In this document: in pieces, positions 37,883 to 47,322 of the stretch
Layout: the number at the start of each line of letters is the position of its first letter
How positions within the stretch are numbered: position 1 is the stretch's first letter
Source: Flavivirga abyssicola
Lineage (GTDB): Bacteria > Bacteroidota > Bacteroidia > Flavobacteriales > Flavobacteriaceae
Reading direction: 5' to 3'
Length of the DNA stretch: 64,000 bases
Assembly: GCF_030540775.2 (NCBI RefSeq)
Contig: NZ_CP141266.1
Coordinates: 461,501-525,500, forward strand
Made by a program: the position numbers and the translations under genes
The notes under the pieces: model-generated
Databases searched by the model: none
The model's input: the letters and a program-made list of their open reading frames with translations, nothing else
What the model was told of the DNA's origin: nothing

Positions 37883-39856
37883 CTACTGTGCTTTAAAGCA
37901 AATTACAGCGCCCCCATTTTTAGCTAAATCTATGTTTAGCTTTGTATTTTTATTGGCTTTAGAAGCCTCTTTGCTATACATAGTTACTAGATTGTGTTCT
38001 GGCTCAAACTGTCTTGGATGCAACCCTGTAACATCAAATTTATCAGACTCTAAATCATCCTTAAAAATTTCGGCAGTATAATCCTTATCTTCTAAAAAAT
38101 TGCAATCAATAGTAATTTGTTTTGTAGCACCACTACTTAAAACACCCAGATACCAATCTTTACCACTTCGTCTAGCTATAATTGCCATTTCTCCAATTTT
38201 ACTTTGAGGGAGCACAATAGACTCATCCCAAACTGACGGCATCTCATCCAATAATGGCAATGCTGTTTTTACTTCTTTTGCTGTTAATAAATAATCCGTA
38301 TTCTCTGCTATACAGTTAAAAGGGCTATAGAAACAAACTAGTGTAGCTAATTGATGTGCCCATGTGGTTTCTCCTGGATTAGTAAACCCAATTGGTGTAT
38401 AGTCTGCATGCCCTGTTATGTACCTTGTAAATGGTAAGGCTGCATTATGAGACGCTGTTAGGTTTCTTTCGTTTTTAATGCCATTAATTTCCAATCCACG
38501 AATTCCTTCTCTTGTTACCTCATTAGGATAGGTTCTATACTCACCCGAACTTTGTTGGCAACCATGAAAATTCACCATTAGTTTTCTTTCTGCAGATTTT
38601 TTCAATAAGTGTTCATCAAAATCTATTAAGCCTTTGGTTTGTCCGTTCATAAAATCTACTTTAATACCTTTAGCTCCTGTAGCAGCTATACTATCAAGAA
38701 AAAGCCTCATAACTTCATAGTCATTTTCAGGGAAATTCAATTCTTTAGAGTGTTTCCAAAGAAAAACACCAACTCCTTTACTTGTGGCGTCTTCGCATAA
38801 TTTAGTGGTGGCTTCCCACTTATTTTCCCAACGCTCCCAGCCTTCATCAACCATAGAATACTCAAAACCCAATGCCTTGGCATCATCAATCATATCTCGT
38901 TCTGCCTGATAATTAGCAAATTTTTTTGACCACCAGTGCCAAACGGCTGTTCCTGGTTTAATCCAACTTTTATCAGCAAATAACTTAGGGTCTGGTTCTG
39001 GGTTTAATGCAGGCACCATAACATTGTTTACAAGTGCATTTAAATCATCTGCCAGCAACACACAGCGCCATGGCGAAGTAATATTACCATCAACCTTAAA
39101 ACCATTTTTCCCTTCAGTAAAATTAGATTTAAATGTATTATTACCAATAGCTTCTAATCGTGTTCCGCTATAATTGTATAATGCTGCTTCAGCAAGCAGT
39201 GCATAACCACCCTGGGGCAGTTCTAAAGTAAGCGTAAGCCCTTGAACAGGTCCCATTTTTGAAACTTTAGGCATTTCTGAAATATCAGCAGCAAACCATT
39301 CTCCTGCATGCGATTTTAACTTCCAGTTATTATTACGCTCAAAATACCAAACTTTAGTTTTATTAGGAAACTTGTAAGAAGTCGATTCTCCATTTACCAC
39401 CTGAACGGTTTTCCCTGGCACTCTGTATCTGTAGGCGACACCTTGATTTGAAACCTGTACATCTAAATACCATTTAACACCATCGTTTTCAGTCAACTCA
39501 AAAGTTGTTTGATGCGCTTCATAACGTCCTTTGTTTTTTACGCCTAACAACGGAAACTCCTGCTTGATATTAGAAGTTTCTAATTGTTTAATTTGGGTAT
39601 TAGATCCTAGTTCTTTTCCTCCCACTATTATACCAAAGGCAGAAGAATCTATAACAACGTTTTCTTTTGAAACTATTTTATAGCCAAGTTGATTATCTTG
39701 AAATTTGAAGATATATGCTGTATTTGTACCTCCTGTTAACTCAAATTGATCTTTTGGCGCTTTATCACAAGATATAAAGGTAACACCAAATATTACAGAC
39801 CATAAGAATGACAAAATACAGTGCTTTGAAGTTAGATTTTTAAATTTACGAACCAT
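37883..39856 (-). CDS. GH97, retaining alpha-galactosidase type, lipoprotein
   Basis: A 657-residue GH97 enzyme with a lipoprotein signal (lipid Cys30 in GVTFISCDK). The N-terminal super-sandwich domain runs to about 285. The TIM barrel follows (TAVWHWWS, YSMVDEGWERW, GVGVFLWKHS). The barrel motif GAKGIKVDFM gives D401, and E456 lies 55 residues later in GIRGLEING. The retaining alpha-galactosidase BtGH97b, as I recall, has nucleophile D415 and acid/base E470, also 55 apart. The inverting glucosidase branch (SusB) lacks the Asp. A C-terminal beta domain closes the protein. The predicted reaction is release of alpha-galactose, matching the galactan theme. It lies between the FAD oxidoreductase (33-base gap) and the GH2 pair. 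Confidence 0.9.
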   Translation of the reverse strand: MVRKFKNLTSKHCILSFLWSVIFGVTFISCDKAPKDQFELTGGTNTAYIFKFQDNQLGYKIVSKENVVIDSSAFGIIVGGKELGSNTQIKQLETSNIKQEFPLLGVKNKGRYEAHQTTFELTENDGVKWYLDVQVSNQGVAYRYRVPGKTVQVVNGESTSYKFPNKTKVWYFERNNNWKLKSHAGEWFAADISEMPKVSKMGPVQGLTLTLELPQGGYALLAEAALYNYSGTRLEAIGNNTFKSNFTEGKNGFKVDGNITSPWRCVLLADDLNALVNNVMVPALNPEPDPKLFADKSWIKPGTAVWHWWSKKFANYQAERDMIDDAKALGFEYSMVDEGWERWENKWEATTKLCEDATSKGVGVFLWKHSKELNFPENDYEVMRLFLDSIAATGAKGIKVDFMNGQTKGLIDFDEHLLKKSAERKLMVNFHGCQQSSGEYRTYPNEVTREGIRGLEINGIKNERNLTASHNAALPFTRYITGHADYTPIGFTNPGETTWAHQLATLVCFYSPFNCIAENTDYLLTAKEVKTALPLLDEMPSVWDESIVLPQSKIGEMAIIARRSGKDWYLGVLSSGATKQITIDCNFLEDKDYTAEIFKDDLESDKFDVTGLHPRQFEPEHNLVTMYSKEASKANKNTKLNIDLAKNGGAVICFKAQ

Positions 39857-39889
39857 TTTTAAATTTATTTAGTTTACGATATTTAATTG

Positions 39890-42172
39890 TTAATTACAAA
39901 CCACTTCAAAAATTGATGCTGGTACATGCTCTGAAGGGTGTTTAGCTTCAATAATTAACCCTTTAGTTTTTAGGGGTTTTTCTAGTGAAAATGTATTAAT
40001 TGTTTGATAGTTATCTACTGTTTTAAAAAGCACAACTCCATTACTATCTTTAATGGTGTAGTCTCTCAAACAGAAAGGAACAACCGCTTCTGGATGCCCC
40101 ATTAATGTAGATTCCATTGGATGATCGTAATCTGGGTCTAAAAATAATTTTATCTCTGAAATCTCTTTTTCCTCAGACCAGTCAATCTTAAGCATAGGTT
40201 TTTCATCACTTAAATCTGAAACCCAAGCATTAATTTCGGTATTAGGTCTTACAAAACCATTACCAATGTTTGAGCTTTCAAAAGCTTTAATTGCCGGAGA
40301 AATTTCCATGGCAATATTATGCCCTTTGGGGCGACGCTGTGGAATCCAGAATTCAAATTCATCTACACCAATATGTTTAGGGGGTATTTGTTTACCAGTA
40401 TTAGAAACTGCTTTATTAACACCATTAAACACAGATAACACTCCTGTATATCGTTTATTACTATTTTTAAAGCTCACCTTGGAATTCGATAAGAATGTTA
40501 CAAAAGCATATTGATTTTGAGTCGTTGATACATTGAATTCGATGGTAATAAATTGCACGCCTTTTTCTAGATGAAACGTTTTGGTTTCTAAAATAACTTC
40601 TGGCGTGTAGTTTTTAGCTTTTTCAGATGTTCTTAACTGTACTTGAATACTAGTAGCTTCATCAGCTTTCAACTGTACTTTAAACGTGTAGTTTTGATTA
40701 GCATTAAACGGTAATAACTGCGCAGCTGAGACGGCTAAATTTGTCCACGTTCCATCAAAAGGAATTTTTAATAGCTTCAGTGATGATGAAGCTTCAATTT
40801 TGGCTTGATTTACTAGGTTTGATGACTTCTGAATAGGGATGTTTGGAATACTTTGTCCAATTAAATTCAACTCATTTTGTAACATTTTAATCTCGCCGTT
40901 TTTTAAAATATCGGCAGGTTTAATATGTTTCTCTTTGCATATGTAAGCAGCCATACCTAAAGCCTGAGCACAAAACCCTGTGGTTGCCATAACTCGTGTA
41001 GAACCAAAGGCTACGTGTGTAGCACTTATAATTCTTCCTGCCAATAACAGGTTATCTATATCCTTACTTACAAACGAGCGAAAAGGAATGTCATAAATAC
41101 CTTTAGAATGCCATTGTGTACAGCCTGAAAGCTCACTATAAATCCCATCTGCTGGATGCAAATCTATAGCCCAACCCCCATGAGCTATGGCATCATCAAA
41201 CTCACTTTGGTTGATAACATCTTGCTGTTTCATCATATACAGCCCTTCAAAACGTCTACTTTCTCGTTTTCCCGGAACTGTTCCTACCCACTCCAGGGTC
41301 ATATTTTCTACATCTTCAAATTCACCTGAATTTTTAATATAATCCCAAACACCATAAATCACTTTCCATAGTTCATATTTAATCTCTTCTGTTTCATGAA
41401 TGGTATCATGACGTCCTCCATATTCAAACCACCAAAAGCGACAACCTTTATCATCTTTTCCTATAGATTTATATCTTGGAATTGCGGTTTTAATATCTTT
41501 TAAAGCATATGATGGTGCCGTATATTTTACCGGTTTACCTGCATCTTTACTATAGAAATACATAGAGTGTCCTAAAAGCTCGCCATACGACTTATCTGGA
41601 GCAAATAGCTCTCCAAATTCTTCTTTGGATTCTGCACCTATTCTAAAGCTTGCTCCAGCCTTAAACGACACAATACCATCACCAGATGCATCACAAAACA
41701 GTGGAGACTTAATGTTATACTCCGTTGAATTTTGAGCGTTAAACGCCTTAACGGATTCTATTGTGTTATCATTTTTCTTTGCAACATCGTAAACACTAGT
41801 GTTTAAAAGCAGGGTAATATTCTTCTCGTTTAAAACCTTTTCTAAGAGAACCGTATCAAAAATCACTGCATTACCTTCTTTGTTTCTATACAAATTCTCT
41901 ACAAGTATTTCATCCATAACACCTCCTTCACGAGACCAACGGTTATTGTTTCCCATATGAGATGTTGCTCCTAAAATCCAAAGGCGAACTTCGGAAGACG
42001 CATTCCCTCCTAAAACAGGTCTGTCTTGAACCAATACGGTTTTCACTCCTTTTCTTGCAGCCGTTATGGAAGCACAAACTCCTGCGGTTCCTCCTCCTAC
42101 AACAACAAATTCTGCATTTATTAATTTAGACTTGTTAGCTCTTATACTTTTATTAAATGATTCTTTAATCAT
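39890..42172 (-). CDS. FAD-dependent oxidoreductase with C-terminal beta-sandwich, cytoplasmic
   Basis: A 760-residue protein with no signal peptide. The dinucleotide-binding motif VVVGGGTAGVCAS (about 24-35) and the downstream RPVLGGNASSEVR place it in the FAD_oxidored group of Rossmann flavoproteins. The FAD domain extends to about residue 445 (LLAGRIISATHVAFGSTRVM is the usual second FAD-contact region). Two beta-rich segments follow, about 465-600 and 605-760; the last resembles a discoidin (F5/8 C)-like fold. Its position 23 bases after a sugar symporter suggests that it oxidises an imported sugar. The substrate is unknown. Related genes are seen in PULs, often without known activity. 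Secretion by another route cannot be excluded. Confidence 0.82.
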   Translation of the reverse strand: MIKESFNKSIRANKSKLINAEFVVVGGGTAGVCASITAARKGVKTVLVQDRPVLGGNASSEVRLWILGATSHMGNNNRWSREGGVMDEILVENLYRNKEGNAVIFDTVLLEKVLNEKNITLLLNTSVYDVAKKNDNTIESVKAFNAQNSTEYNIKSPLFCDASGDGIVSFKAGASFRIGAESKEEFGELFAPDKSYGELLGHSMYFYSKDAGKPVKYTAPSYALKDIKTAIPRYKSIGKDDKGCRFWWFEYGGRHDTIHETEEIKYELWKVIYGVWDYIKNSGEFEDVENMTLEWVGTVPGKRESRRFEGLYMMKQQDVINQSEFDDAIAHGGWAIDLHPADGIYSELSGCTQWHSKGIYDIPFRSFVSKDIDNLLLAGRIISATHVAFGSTRVMATTGFCAQALGMAAYICKEKHIKPADILKNGEIKMLQNELNLIGQSIPNIPIQKSSNLVNQAKIEASSSLKLLKIPFDGTWTNLAVSAAQLLPFNANQNYTFKVQLKADEATSIQVQLRTSEKAKNYTPEVILETKTFHLEKGVQFITIEFNVSTTQNQYAFVTFLSNSKVSFKNSNKRYTGVLSVFNGVNKAVSNTGKQIPPKHIGVDEFEFWIPQRRPKGHNIAMEISPAIKAFESSNIGNGFVRPNTEINAWVSDLSDEKPMLKIDWSEEKEISEIKLFLDPDYDHPMESTLMGHPEAVVPFCLRDYTIKDSNGVVLFKTVDNYQTINTFSLEKPLKTKGLIIEAKHPSEHVPASIFEVVCN

Positions 42173-42195
42173 GTATTTTTTACGCTATTAAAATT

Positions 42196-43842
42196 TTAAT
42201 TTCTTGTTTTATTTACTACATAAAGTCCCAACAATAAAACCCCAATCCCCATACCTCCTACAAGCATTTGGGCTGACTGACCAATGAAAGACAATATTAG
42301 GATTAGCAAACCTGTTGATGCAACACCAATACCAATAACTCGTGTTCCTTTTTTATTGCTACCATCAGATGCTTCTTTAGGTTCTCCTTGTTTCTTTAAT
42401 CTTAATACTTCATACGCATCATAATCGGAAGTATTATTAGCAGTATACTTTAAAACCAGCTCTAAAATCATTAAAAACAGTATTGGTATTCCCATACCAA
42501 CAACCATTTCCATAGCCCTGCCTAAGGTTATCCCTAATAATTCCGGTGCAAAAAATTTAAAAAAGGCATTGATTACCAACGACACTATGGTTACTGTTAA
42601 AACAGTTTTTCCTGTTTGCCTTTTCGAAAACAATGCCCATAATGGCGGTAAAAACATAGCACCTCCTGTTAGAGCGGCTAAACTCATAACCACTTCAACA
42701 ATACCTCCCAATAAGGGTACTAATAAGGCAATAATAATAGTTATTACACCCAACGAAATAGTAGCTATTCTGGCTATCCTCACTAATTTTTTATCACTTG
42801 TTTTTGGAAATAAATTTTTATAAATATCATTGGTCAATACTCCTGCTGAGATATTTAATGTTGTGTTAACCGAACTTGAGGTAGCAAATACCATACCTCC
42901 TAGCATTAAACCAAGCATCCCCAAAGGAAGCACTTCTTTACACATTAATAAATATGCACCTTCATCGGCTAACTCACCAAGATCAGGGTTTAACACTCTG
43001 TAAATCATAGGTGGTATCATCCAAATTAAAGGACTTATGGTATAAAGTGCTCCGAATAACCAGCCTACTTTTTTAGCATCTTTTGGAGTAGCAACACTTG
43101 TGTAACGTTGTACATAGGCCCAGTTTCCTGCAATGAAAAACAAATTATAGAGGCCAAAGGCTATCATAAACACCCAAGAATATTCTTCGTTTGTAAATTC
43201 AAAAAAACGTTCAGGAGCTTGAGTAATGAAATTATCTAATCCTCCTATTTTATCGAAGGATAAAGGCACTACAATTAAGACAGCTGCTGTTAATACTATA
43301 AACTGTAAAACATCGGTTACAATTACTGCCCATAAACCACCAACTGCGGTATATATTAAAATAAGTACTCCTAATACAATAACACTTGTAGATATTGGAA
43401 TACCTGTAGAAACCTCAACAATTTTAGCAACTGGATACAAAAACGCACCAGTAGTAAAAATGGATATCAATAAAAAGATATAGGTATAGGTTTTTTGAGT
43501 TGATTTCCCAAGTCTATCTGTTATAAACTCTGCTGCCGTCAACGCTTTCGTTTTTTGCCATTTAGGTGCAATAAAGAAGCCTATAATGACGCCAGCAATA
43601 CACATGGTCCATTGAATGGTAACCGCCACCCAGCCACTAGAATATGCAATGGAGCCCCACACGACGAAAGTACCTGCGGAAAAGAAACTCATAAACAAAG
43701 AAAGACCACTCATCCACCATGGCAAAGCACCTCCTGCAGCAAAATAAGATTTCATATTCTTACCTGCTTTAGAGAAACTCATTCCACAGATAAAAACCAA
43801 CAGTGTGAAGACTATGATTACGGTAATATCAATATTTGACAT
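42196..43842 (-). CDS. Sodium:solute symporter (SSS/SGLT family)
   Basis: A 548-residue integral membrane protein of the SSS family that imports a sugar or sugar acid with Na+. About 13-14 hydrophobic segments are visible, beginning IDITVIIVFTLLVFICGMSF. The family signatures include WWMSGLSLFMSFFSAGTFV near residue 42 and YTAVGGLWAVIVTDVLQFIV near residue 165. A hydrophilic loop, rich in Lys and Asp, lies at about 460-500. It is the first gene of the operon running down to the HTCS gene, with a 168-base divergent region to the LacI gene that holds two LacI-type palindromes. Repression or activation by that regulator is therefore likely. The substrate is probably galactose or a derivative released by the periplasmic enzymes. 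Confidence 0.92.
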   Translation of the reverse strand: MSNIDITVIIVFTLLVFICGMSFSKAGKNMKSYFAAGGALPWWMSGLSLFMSFFSAGTFVVWGSIAYSSGWVAVTIQWTMCIAGVIIGFFIAPKWQKTKALTAAEFITDRLGKSTQKTYTYIFLLISIFTTGAFLYPVAKIVEVSTGIPISTSVIVLGVLILIYTAVGGLWAVIVTDVLQFIVLTAAVLIVVPLSFDKIGGLDNFITQAPERFFEFTNEEYSWVFMIAFGLYNLFFIAGNWAYVQRYTSVATPKDAKKVGWLFGALYTISPLIWMIPPMIYRVLNPDLGELADEGAYLLMCKEVLPLGMLGLMLGGMVFATSSSVNTTLNISAGVLTNDIYKNLFPKTSDKKLVRIARIATISLGVITIIIALLVPLLGGIVEVVMSLAALTGGAMFLPPLWALFSKRQTGKTVLTVTIVSLVINAFFKFFAPELLGITLGRAMEMVVGMGIPILFLMILELVLKYTANNTSDYDAYEVLRLKKQGEPKEASDGSNKKGTRVIGIGVASTGLLILILSFIGQSAQMLVGGMGIGVLLLGLYVVNKTRN

Positions 43843-43919
43843 AGAAGCTTAATTTAGTAAGTTCTAGCAAGTAACTTGAAATATCTTAAATGGACAACTA
43901 AATGCCCAAATACAACTTC

Positions 43920-43931
43920 GGAAACGTTTCC
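43920..43931. promoter_or_regulatory. LacI-type operator 1
   Basis: Perfect 12-bp palindrome GGAAACGTTTCC with the central CG typical of LacI/GalR-family sites. It lies in the 168-base region between the symporter (-) and LacI (+) genes, with its centre 20 bases from operator 2. Confidence 0.85.
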
Positions 43932-43937
43932 ATTTTT

Positions 43938-43953
43938 CCGGAAACGTTTCCGG
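43938..43953. promoter_or_regulatory. LacI-type operator 2
   Basis: Perfect 16-bp palindrome CCGGAAACGTTTCCGG sharing the core of operator 1. The 20-base centre-to-centre spacing puts both on nearly the same helix face, allowing cooperative binding of two dimers. It is about 58 bases upstream of the LacI start and 95 from the symporter start. Confidence 0.88.
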
Positions 43954-44010
43954 AAATAGCAATATAAATTGTATTTTGGTCCATGTTTTTAAAATTTTAG
44001 CCACTTACAA

Positions 44011-45036
44011 ATGAAACATGTTACCATTAAGGATGTTGCAAAAAAGTTAAATGTTTCTATTTCTTCAGTATCTAGAGCTCTAAATAATAAGCCCGATATA
44101 AAAAAGGAAACTCGTGAGTTAATATTAAAAACTGCGGAAGACATGGGTTATACCCCAAACCCAATCGCAAAACATTTGAGTGAAAGGAAATCTTATATTA
44201 TTGGGGCAGTAGTTCCAGAATTAATGAGTGAATATTTTTCACAGGTTGTTATAGCACTTCAAGATTTTTTATCATCTAATGGCTATCAGTTGATTGTCAT
44301 GCATTCTGACGAAAATCCAGAGTTGGAATTAAAAAATGTGAAGACCTTAATACGCAATATGGTTGACGGGCTAATTATTGCACCAGTAGTAGGCAACATG
44401 AACAAGTCTTTTTATTTAGAAAAACAAAAGCAAGATTTCCCTATAGTTTTTATGAGCCGAGTAAGCAGCTCTTACCCTGCTTCAAAAGTAATCTTCAACA
44501 ATACAAAATGGAGCTTTTTTGCTACCGAACACCTCATCCGACAGAATTACAAAAAAATTTATCACTTGTCCGGTTACAAAGGGATGAGCGTTACAAAAGA
44601 AAGAGTTTACGGCTTTGAAAAGGCGTTAAAAAAACATAAAATTCCTAAAGAAAGGTATAAAATTATTGAAACAGGATTAAATGCTGAGGAAGGTATGGAA
44701 GCTATTGAAGATTTAATTTTTAATCATGATTTGCCTGATGCCTTTTTTTGTGTAAACGATATGGTAGCTCTCGGTGCGATAAAAAAATTAAAAGAAAACG
44801 GTTATAAGGTTCCAGAGGATGTTGCTTTTATAGGCTTCACCGAAACTCTAATGGCAGAGTTAGTAACGCCACAATTAAGTAGTGTTAAACAACCCACTTA
44901 TAAAATGGCAGAAACAGCTGGTAAACTCTTGTTGGAAATCATAAATGATAATACCACCGAAGTAAAAACGGTTGTTTTAAATGGTGAACTAAATATTAGA
45001 AACTCTTCTATAAATCCAAAAAGCAACATCCTCTAA
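44011..45036 (+). CDS. LacI/GalR-family transcriptional regulator
   Basis: A 341-residue cytoplasmic repressor or activator. The N-terminal helix-turn-helix is VTIKDVAKKLNVSISSVSRAL with the hinge NPIAKHLSERKS (about 2-57). A periplasmic-binding-protein-like effector domain follows (IIGAVVPELMSEYFSQVV to the C-terminus). It includes the usual AEEGMEAIEDL and DAFFCVNDMVALGAIKKLKENG blocks. It is divergent from the symporter operon and convergent with GH3. The two palindromes upstream are almost certainly its own sites, so it likely controls itself and the symporter operon. The effector is probably a galactose-type monosaccharide or its product. It gives the locus a second, cytoplasmic control beside the HTCS. 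Confidence 0.93.
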   Translation: MKHVTIKDVAKKLNVSISSVSRALNNKPDIKKETRELILKTAEDMGYTPNPIAKHLSERKSYIIGAVVPELMSEYFSQVVIALQDFLSSNGYQLIVMHSDENPELELKNVKTLIRNMVDGLIIAPVVGNMNKSFYLEKQKQDFPIVFMSRVSSSYPASKVIFNNTKWSFFATEHLIRQNYKKIYHLSGYKGMSVTKERVYGFEKALKKHKIPKERYKIIETGLNAEEGMEAIEDLIFNHDLPDAFFCVNDMVALGAIKKLKENGYKVPEDVAFIGFTETLMAELVTPQLSSVKQPTYKMAETAGKLLLEIINDNTTEVKTVVLNGELNIRNSSINPKSNIL

Positions 45037-45094
45037 GCTGTTTATGGCAACTAAACATAGAGGGCATAAGTAAACAAAATTTTATTTGACTAAA

Positions 45095-47260
45095 CTATTT
45101 GACTTTTAGCAAAGTAGAAACTGGTTTTGATGCTCCCAAATCTATGCTTCGTTGAGAGGGTAATGCATCTCCAACATAAATGGTGTATTTCCCTTTTCTT
45201 AAAACCGTTTTACCTGCTTCATTAAACTGATTGAAGGTTGCTTTATTTAATTCAAAACGTATTGTTTTAGTTTCCCCAGATTTTAAATACACTCTTTTAA
45301 ATGCTTTTAAATCGAAAATAGGATCTTGTGTTCCTGCTAATGGTGAACTTATATAAAGTTGTACCACATTTTCAGCATCGTAATCTCCTGTATTAGTAAC
45401 CTCAACTGAAACATTATACGTTTTGTCAACAGTCAAGTTTTTATATTCAAATGTTGTGTATGATAACCCAAAACCAAAAGGGTATAGTGGTTCCTCAGTC
45501 ATATATTTATACGTTCTTCCCTTCATATTATAGTCTTCATAGGCCGGCAATTGTTCAACTGATTTTGGGAATGTTATAGGTAATTTTCCTGATGGTGATA
45601 TATCTCCAAAAAGAATATTGGCTAAAGCTGTACCTCCTTCTTCTCCAGGATACCATGCAAAAACAACAGCATCAACTAGGTCATGAAGTTCGGGAATAGC
45701 AATAGGGCTTCCTCCTGTTAATACTAAAACAAGTGGTTTTTTAGATTTTTTTCGCATCTTCTTAATAAAGTTGATTTGATTTTCTGGAAGTTTCAAATCT
45801 TTCTTATCGCCTTTAAAGGTTGATGCTAAAGCTTCTCCTTCTTCACCTTCAAATAAACCAGAAATACCCATAACAGCAATGGTCACATCGGCTTTTGCGG
45901 CATTGCCAGTTGCCCAATCAATTGGGTTTAAATTTTCTCTAAACGGTAAAACGCCATATTTATAATTAATACTAGTTCCTGCACTTACCTTGCTTACTAT
46001 ACCATCTAAAATGGTTTGAGAACTGCCTGTTAAACCGTAATAATTACCTAATAAAACTTCTTCGCTAGATGCATTAGGCCCCACGACATAAACTGTTCTA
46101 GTGTCCTTTTTAAGCGGGAGTAAATTATTTTTATTTTTTAGCAGAACAATAGACTTTTCTGCCACTTCTTTTGCTAAAGCTCTGTGTTTTTCAGAATTTA
46201 CAACCTCGGCTGTTATATTGTCATAAGGATTGGTTCCAATAGGATCAAACATTCCTAATTTAAAACGGGTTAAAAGACTTTCCTTTAGTCTTAAATCGAT
46301 TAATTCTTCTGTTATTAATTTCTGTTCTAAAGATTTTTTTAAAACTTTATATACATTTCCGCAGTTAATATTTGTACCATTTATTAGCGCTAAAGCTGCC
46401 GATTCTTCTGGTGTTTTTGTGACTTTATGAAACTTATGGAAATCACTTATAGCACCGCAATCAGATACAATGTAGCCTTTAAAACCCCATTGGTCTCTTA
46501 AAATATCTTGTAATAAATATGGGCTTCCGCTACAAACTTCTCCCAAAGTACGGTTATACGCTCCCATTACCCCCTCAACATTTGCGTCCTGTACCAAAGC
46601 TTTAAACGCTGGTAAATAGGTTTCAAAAAGGTCTTTTTTATTAACCACGGCATTAAATTCGTGTCTCAACTCCTCTGGTCCCGAATGTACCGCATAATGC
46701 TTTGCGCAAGCTGCTGCTTTCATATAATCAGGATTGTTACCTTGTAAGCCTTTTACAAAACTCACACCTATTTTACTGGTTAAAAAAGGGTCTTCTCCAT
46801 AGGTTTCTTGACCACGCCCCCAACGCGCATCCCTAAAAATATTAACATTAGGAGACCAAAAAGTTAGGCCAGCATACCTACTACGATTATTAAGTTTAAT
46901 AGCTTCGTTATATTTCGCTCTAGCTTCATCTGAAATAGCGGTACCAACTTTAAGAATAAGTGCTTCATCAAAAGTTGCTCCAAAAGCAATAGCTTGGGGA
47001 AACACTGTGGCTCTTCCATTTCTGGCAACACCATGTAAGGCTTCATTCCACCAATTGTATTCTGGTATATTTAAGCGTTCTATAGGCGGACAAACATCTA
47101 ACAATTGTGATGTTTTTTCTTCTAAAGTCATCGCTTCTATTAGATAATCTATGCGCTCATTATGGCTTAAAGAGGTATCAAGCCATTTTTGCGTAGCGCT
47201 TTGACTAAAACTAAAAACGGGTAATAAAACGAGTGTTAATATGAACTTAAATATTTTCAT
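45095..47260 (-). CDS. GH3 beta-glycosidase (xylosidase/glucosidase-like)
   Basis: A 721-residue secreted GH3 enzyme with a signal peptide (MKIFKFILTLVLLPVFSFSQ). The N-terminal barrel carries the catalytic nucleophile D267 in YIVSDCGAI. The (alpha/beta)6 domain has the expected KKSKKPLVLVLTGGSP and the acid/base region GLFEGEEGE. A C-terminal Fn3-like domain ends the protein (YPFGFGLSYTTFEYKNL and following). WWNEALHGVARNG and ETYGEDPFL are typical of the bacterial xylosidase-arabinosidase branch. Its natural substrate here may be beta-xylose side chains, known in some red-algal galactans, or a beta-linked galactose. It is the last gene of the minus-strand block that starts with the sulfatase at 57942, and converges with LacI. 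Confidence 0.9.
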   Translation of the reverse strand: MKIFKFILTLVLLPVFSFSQSATQKWLDTSLSHNERIDYLIEAMTLEEKTSQLLDVCPPIERLNIPEYNWWNEALHGVARNGRATVFPQAIAFGATFDEALILKVGTAISDEARAKYNEAIKLNNRSRYAGLTFWSPNVNIFRDARWGRGQETYGEDPFLTSKIGVSFVKGLQGNNPDYMKAAACAKHYAVHSGPEELRHEFNAVVNKKDLFETYLPAFKALVQDANVEGVMGAYNRTLGEVCSGSPYLLQDILRDQWGFKGYIVSDCGAISDFHKFHKVTKTPEESAALALINGTNINCGNVYKVLKKSLEQKLITEELIDLRLKESLLTRFKLGMFDPIGTNPYDNITAEVVNSEKHRALAKEVAEKSIVLLKNKNNLLPLKKDTRTVYVVGPNASSEEVLLGNYYGLTGSSQTILDGIVSKVSAGTSINYKYGVLPFRENLNPIDWATGNAAKADVTIAVMGISGLFEGEEGEALASTFKGDKKDLKLPENQINFIKKMRKKSKKPLVLVLTGGSPIAIPELHDLVDAVVFAWYPGEEGGTALANILFGDISPSGKLPITFPKSVEQLPAYEDYNMKGRTYKYMTEEPLYPFGFGLSYTTFEYKNLTVDKTYNVSVEVTNTGDYDAENVVQLYISSPLAGTQDPIFDLKAFKRVYLKSGETKTIRFELNKATFNQFNEAGKTVLRKGKYTIYVGDALPSQRSIDLGASKPVSTLLKVK

Positions 47261-47322
47261 TTAATTTTTAAAATTATTATTTGTTAGCTGTTTAATTTTT
47301 AGGCTGATGGAGTTTACCTGCT

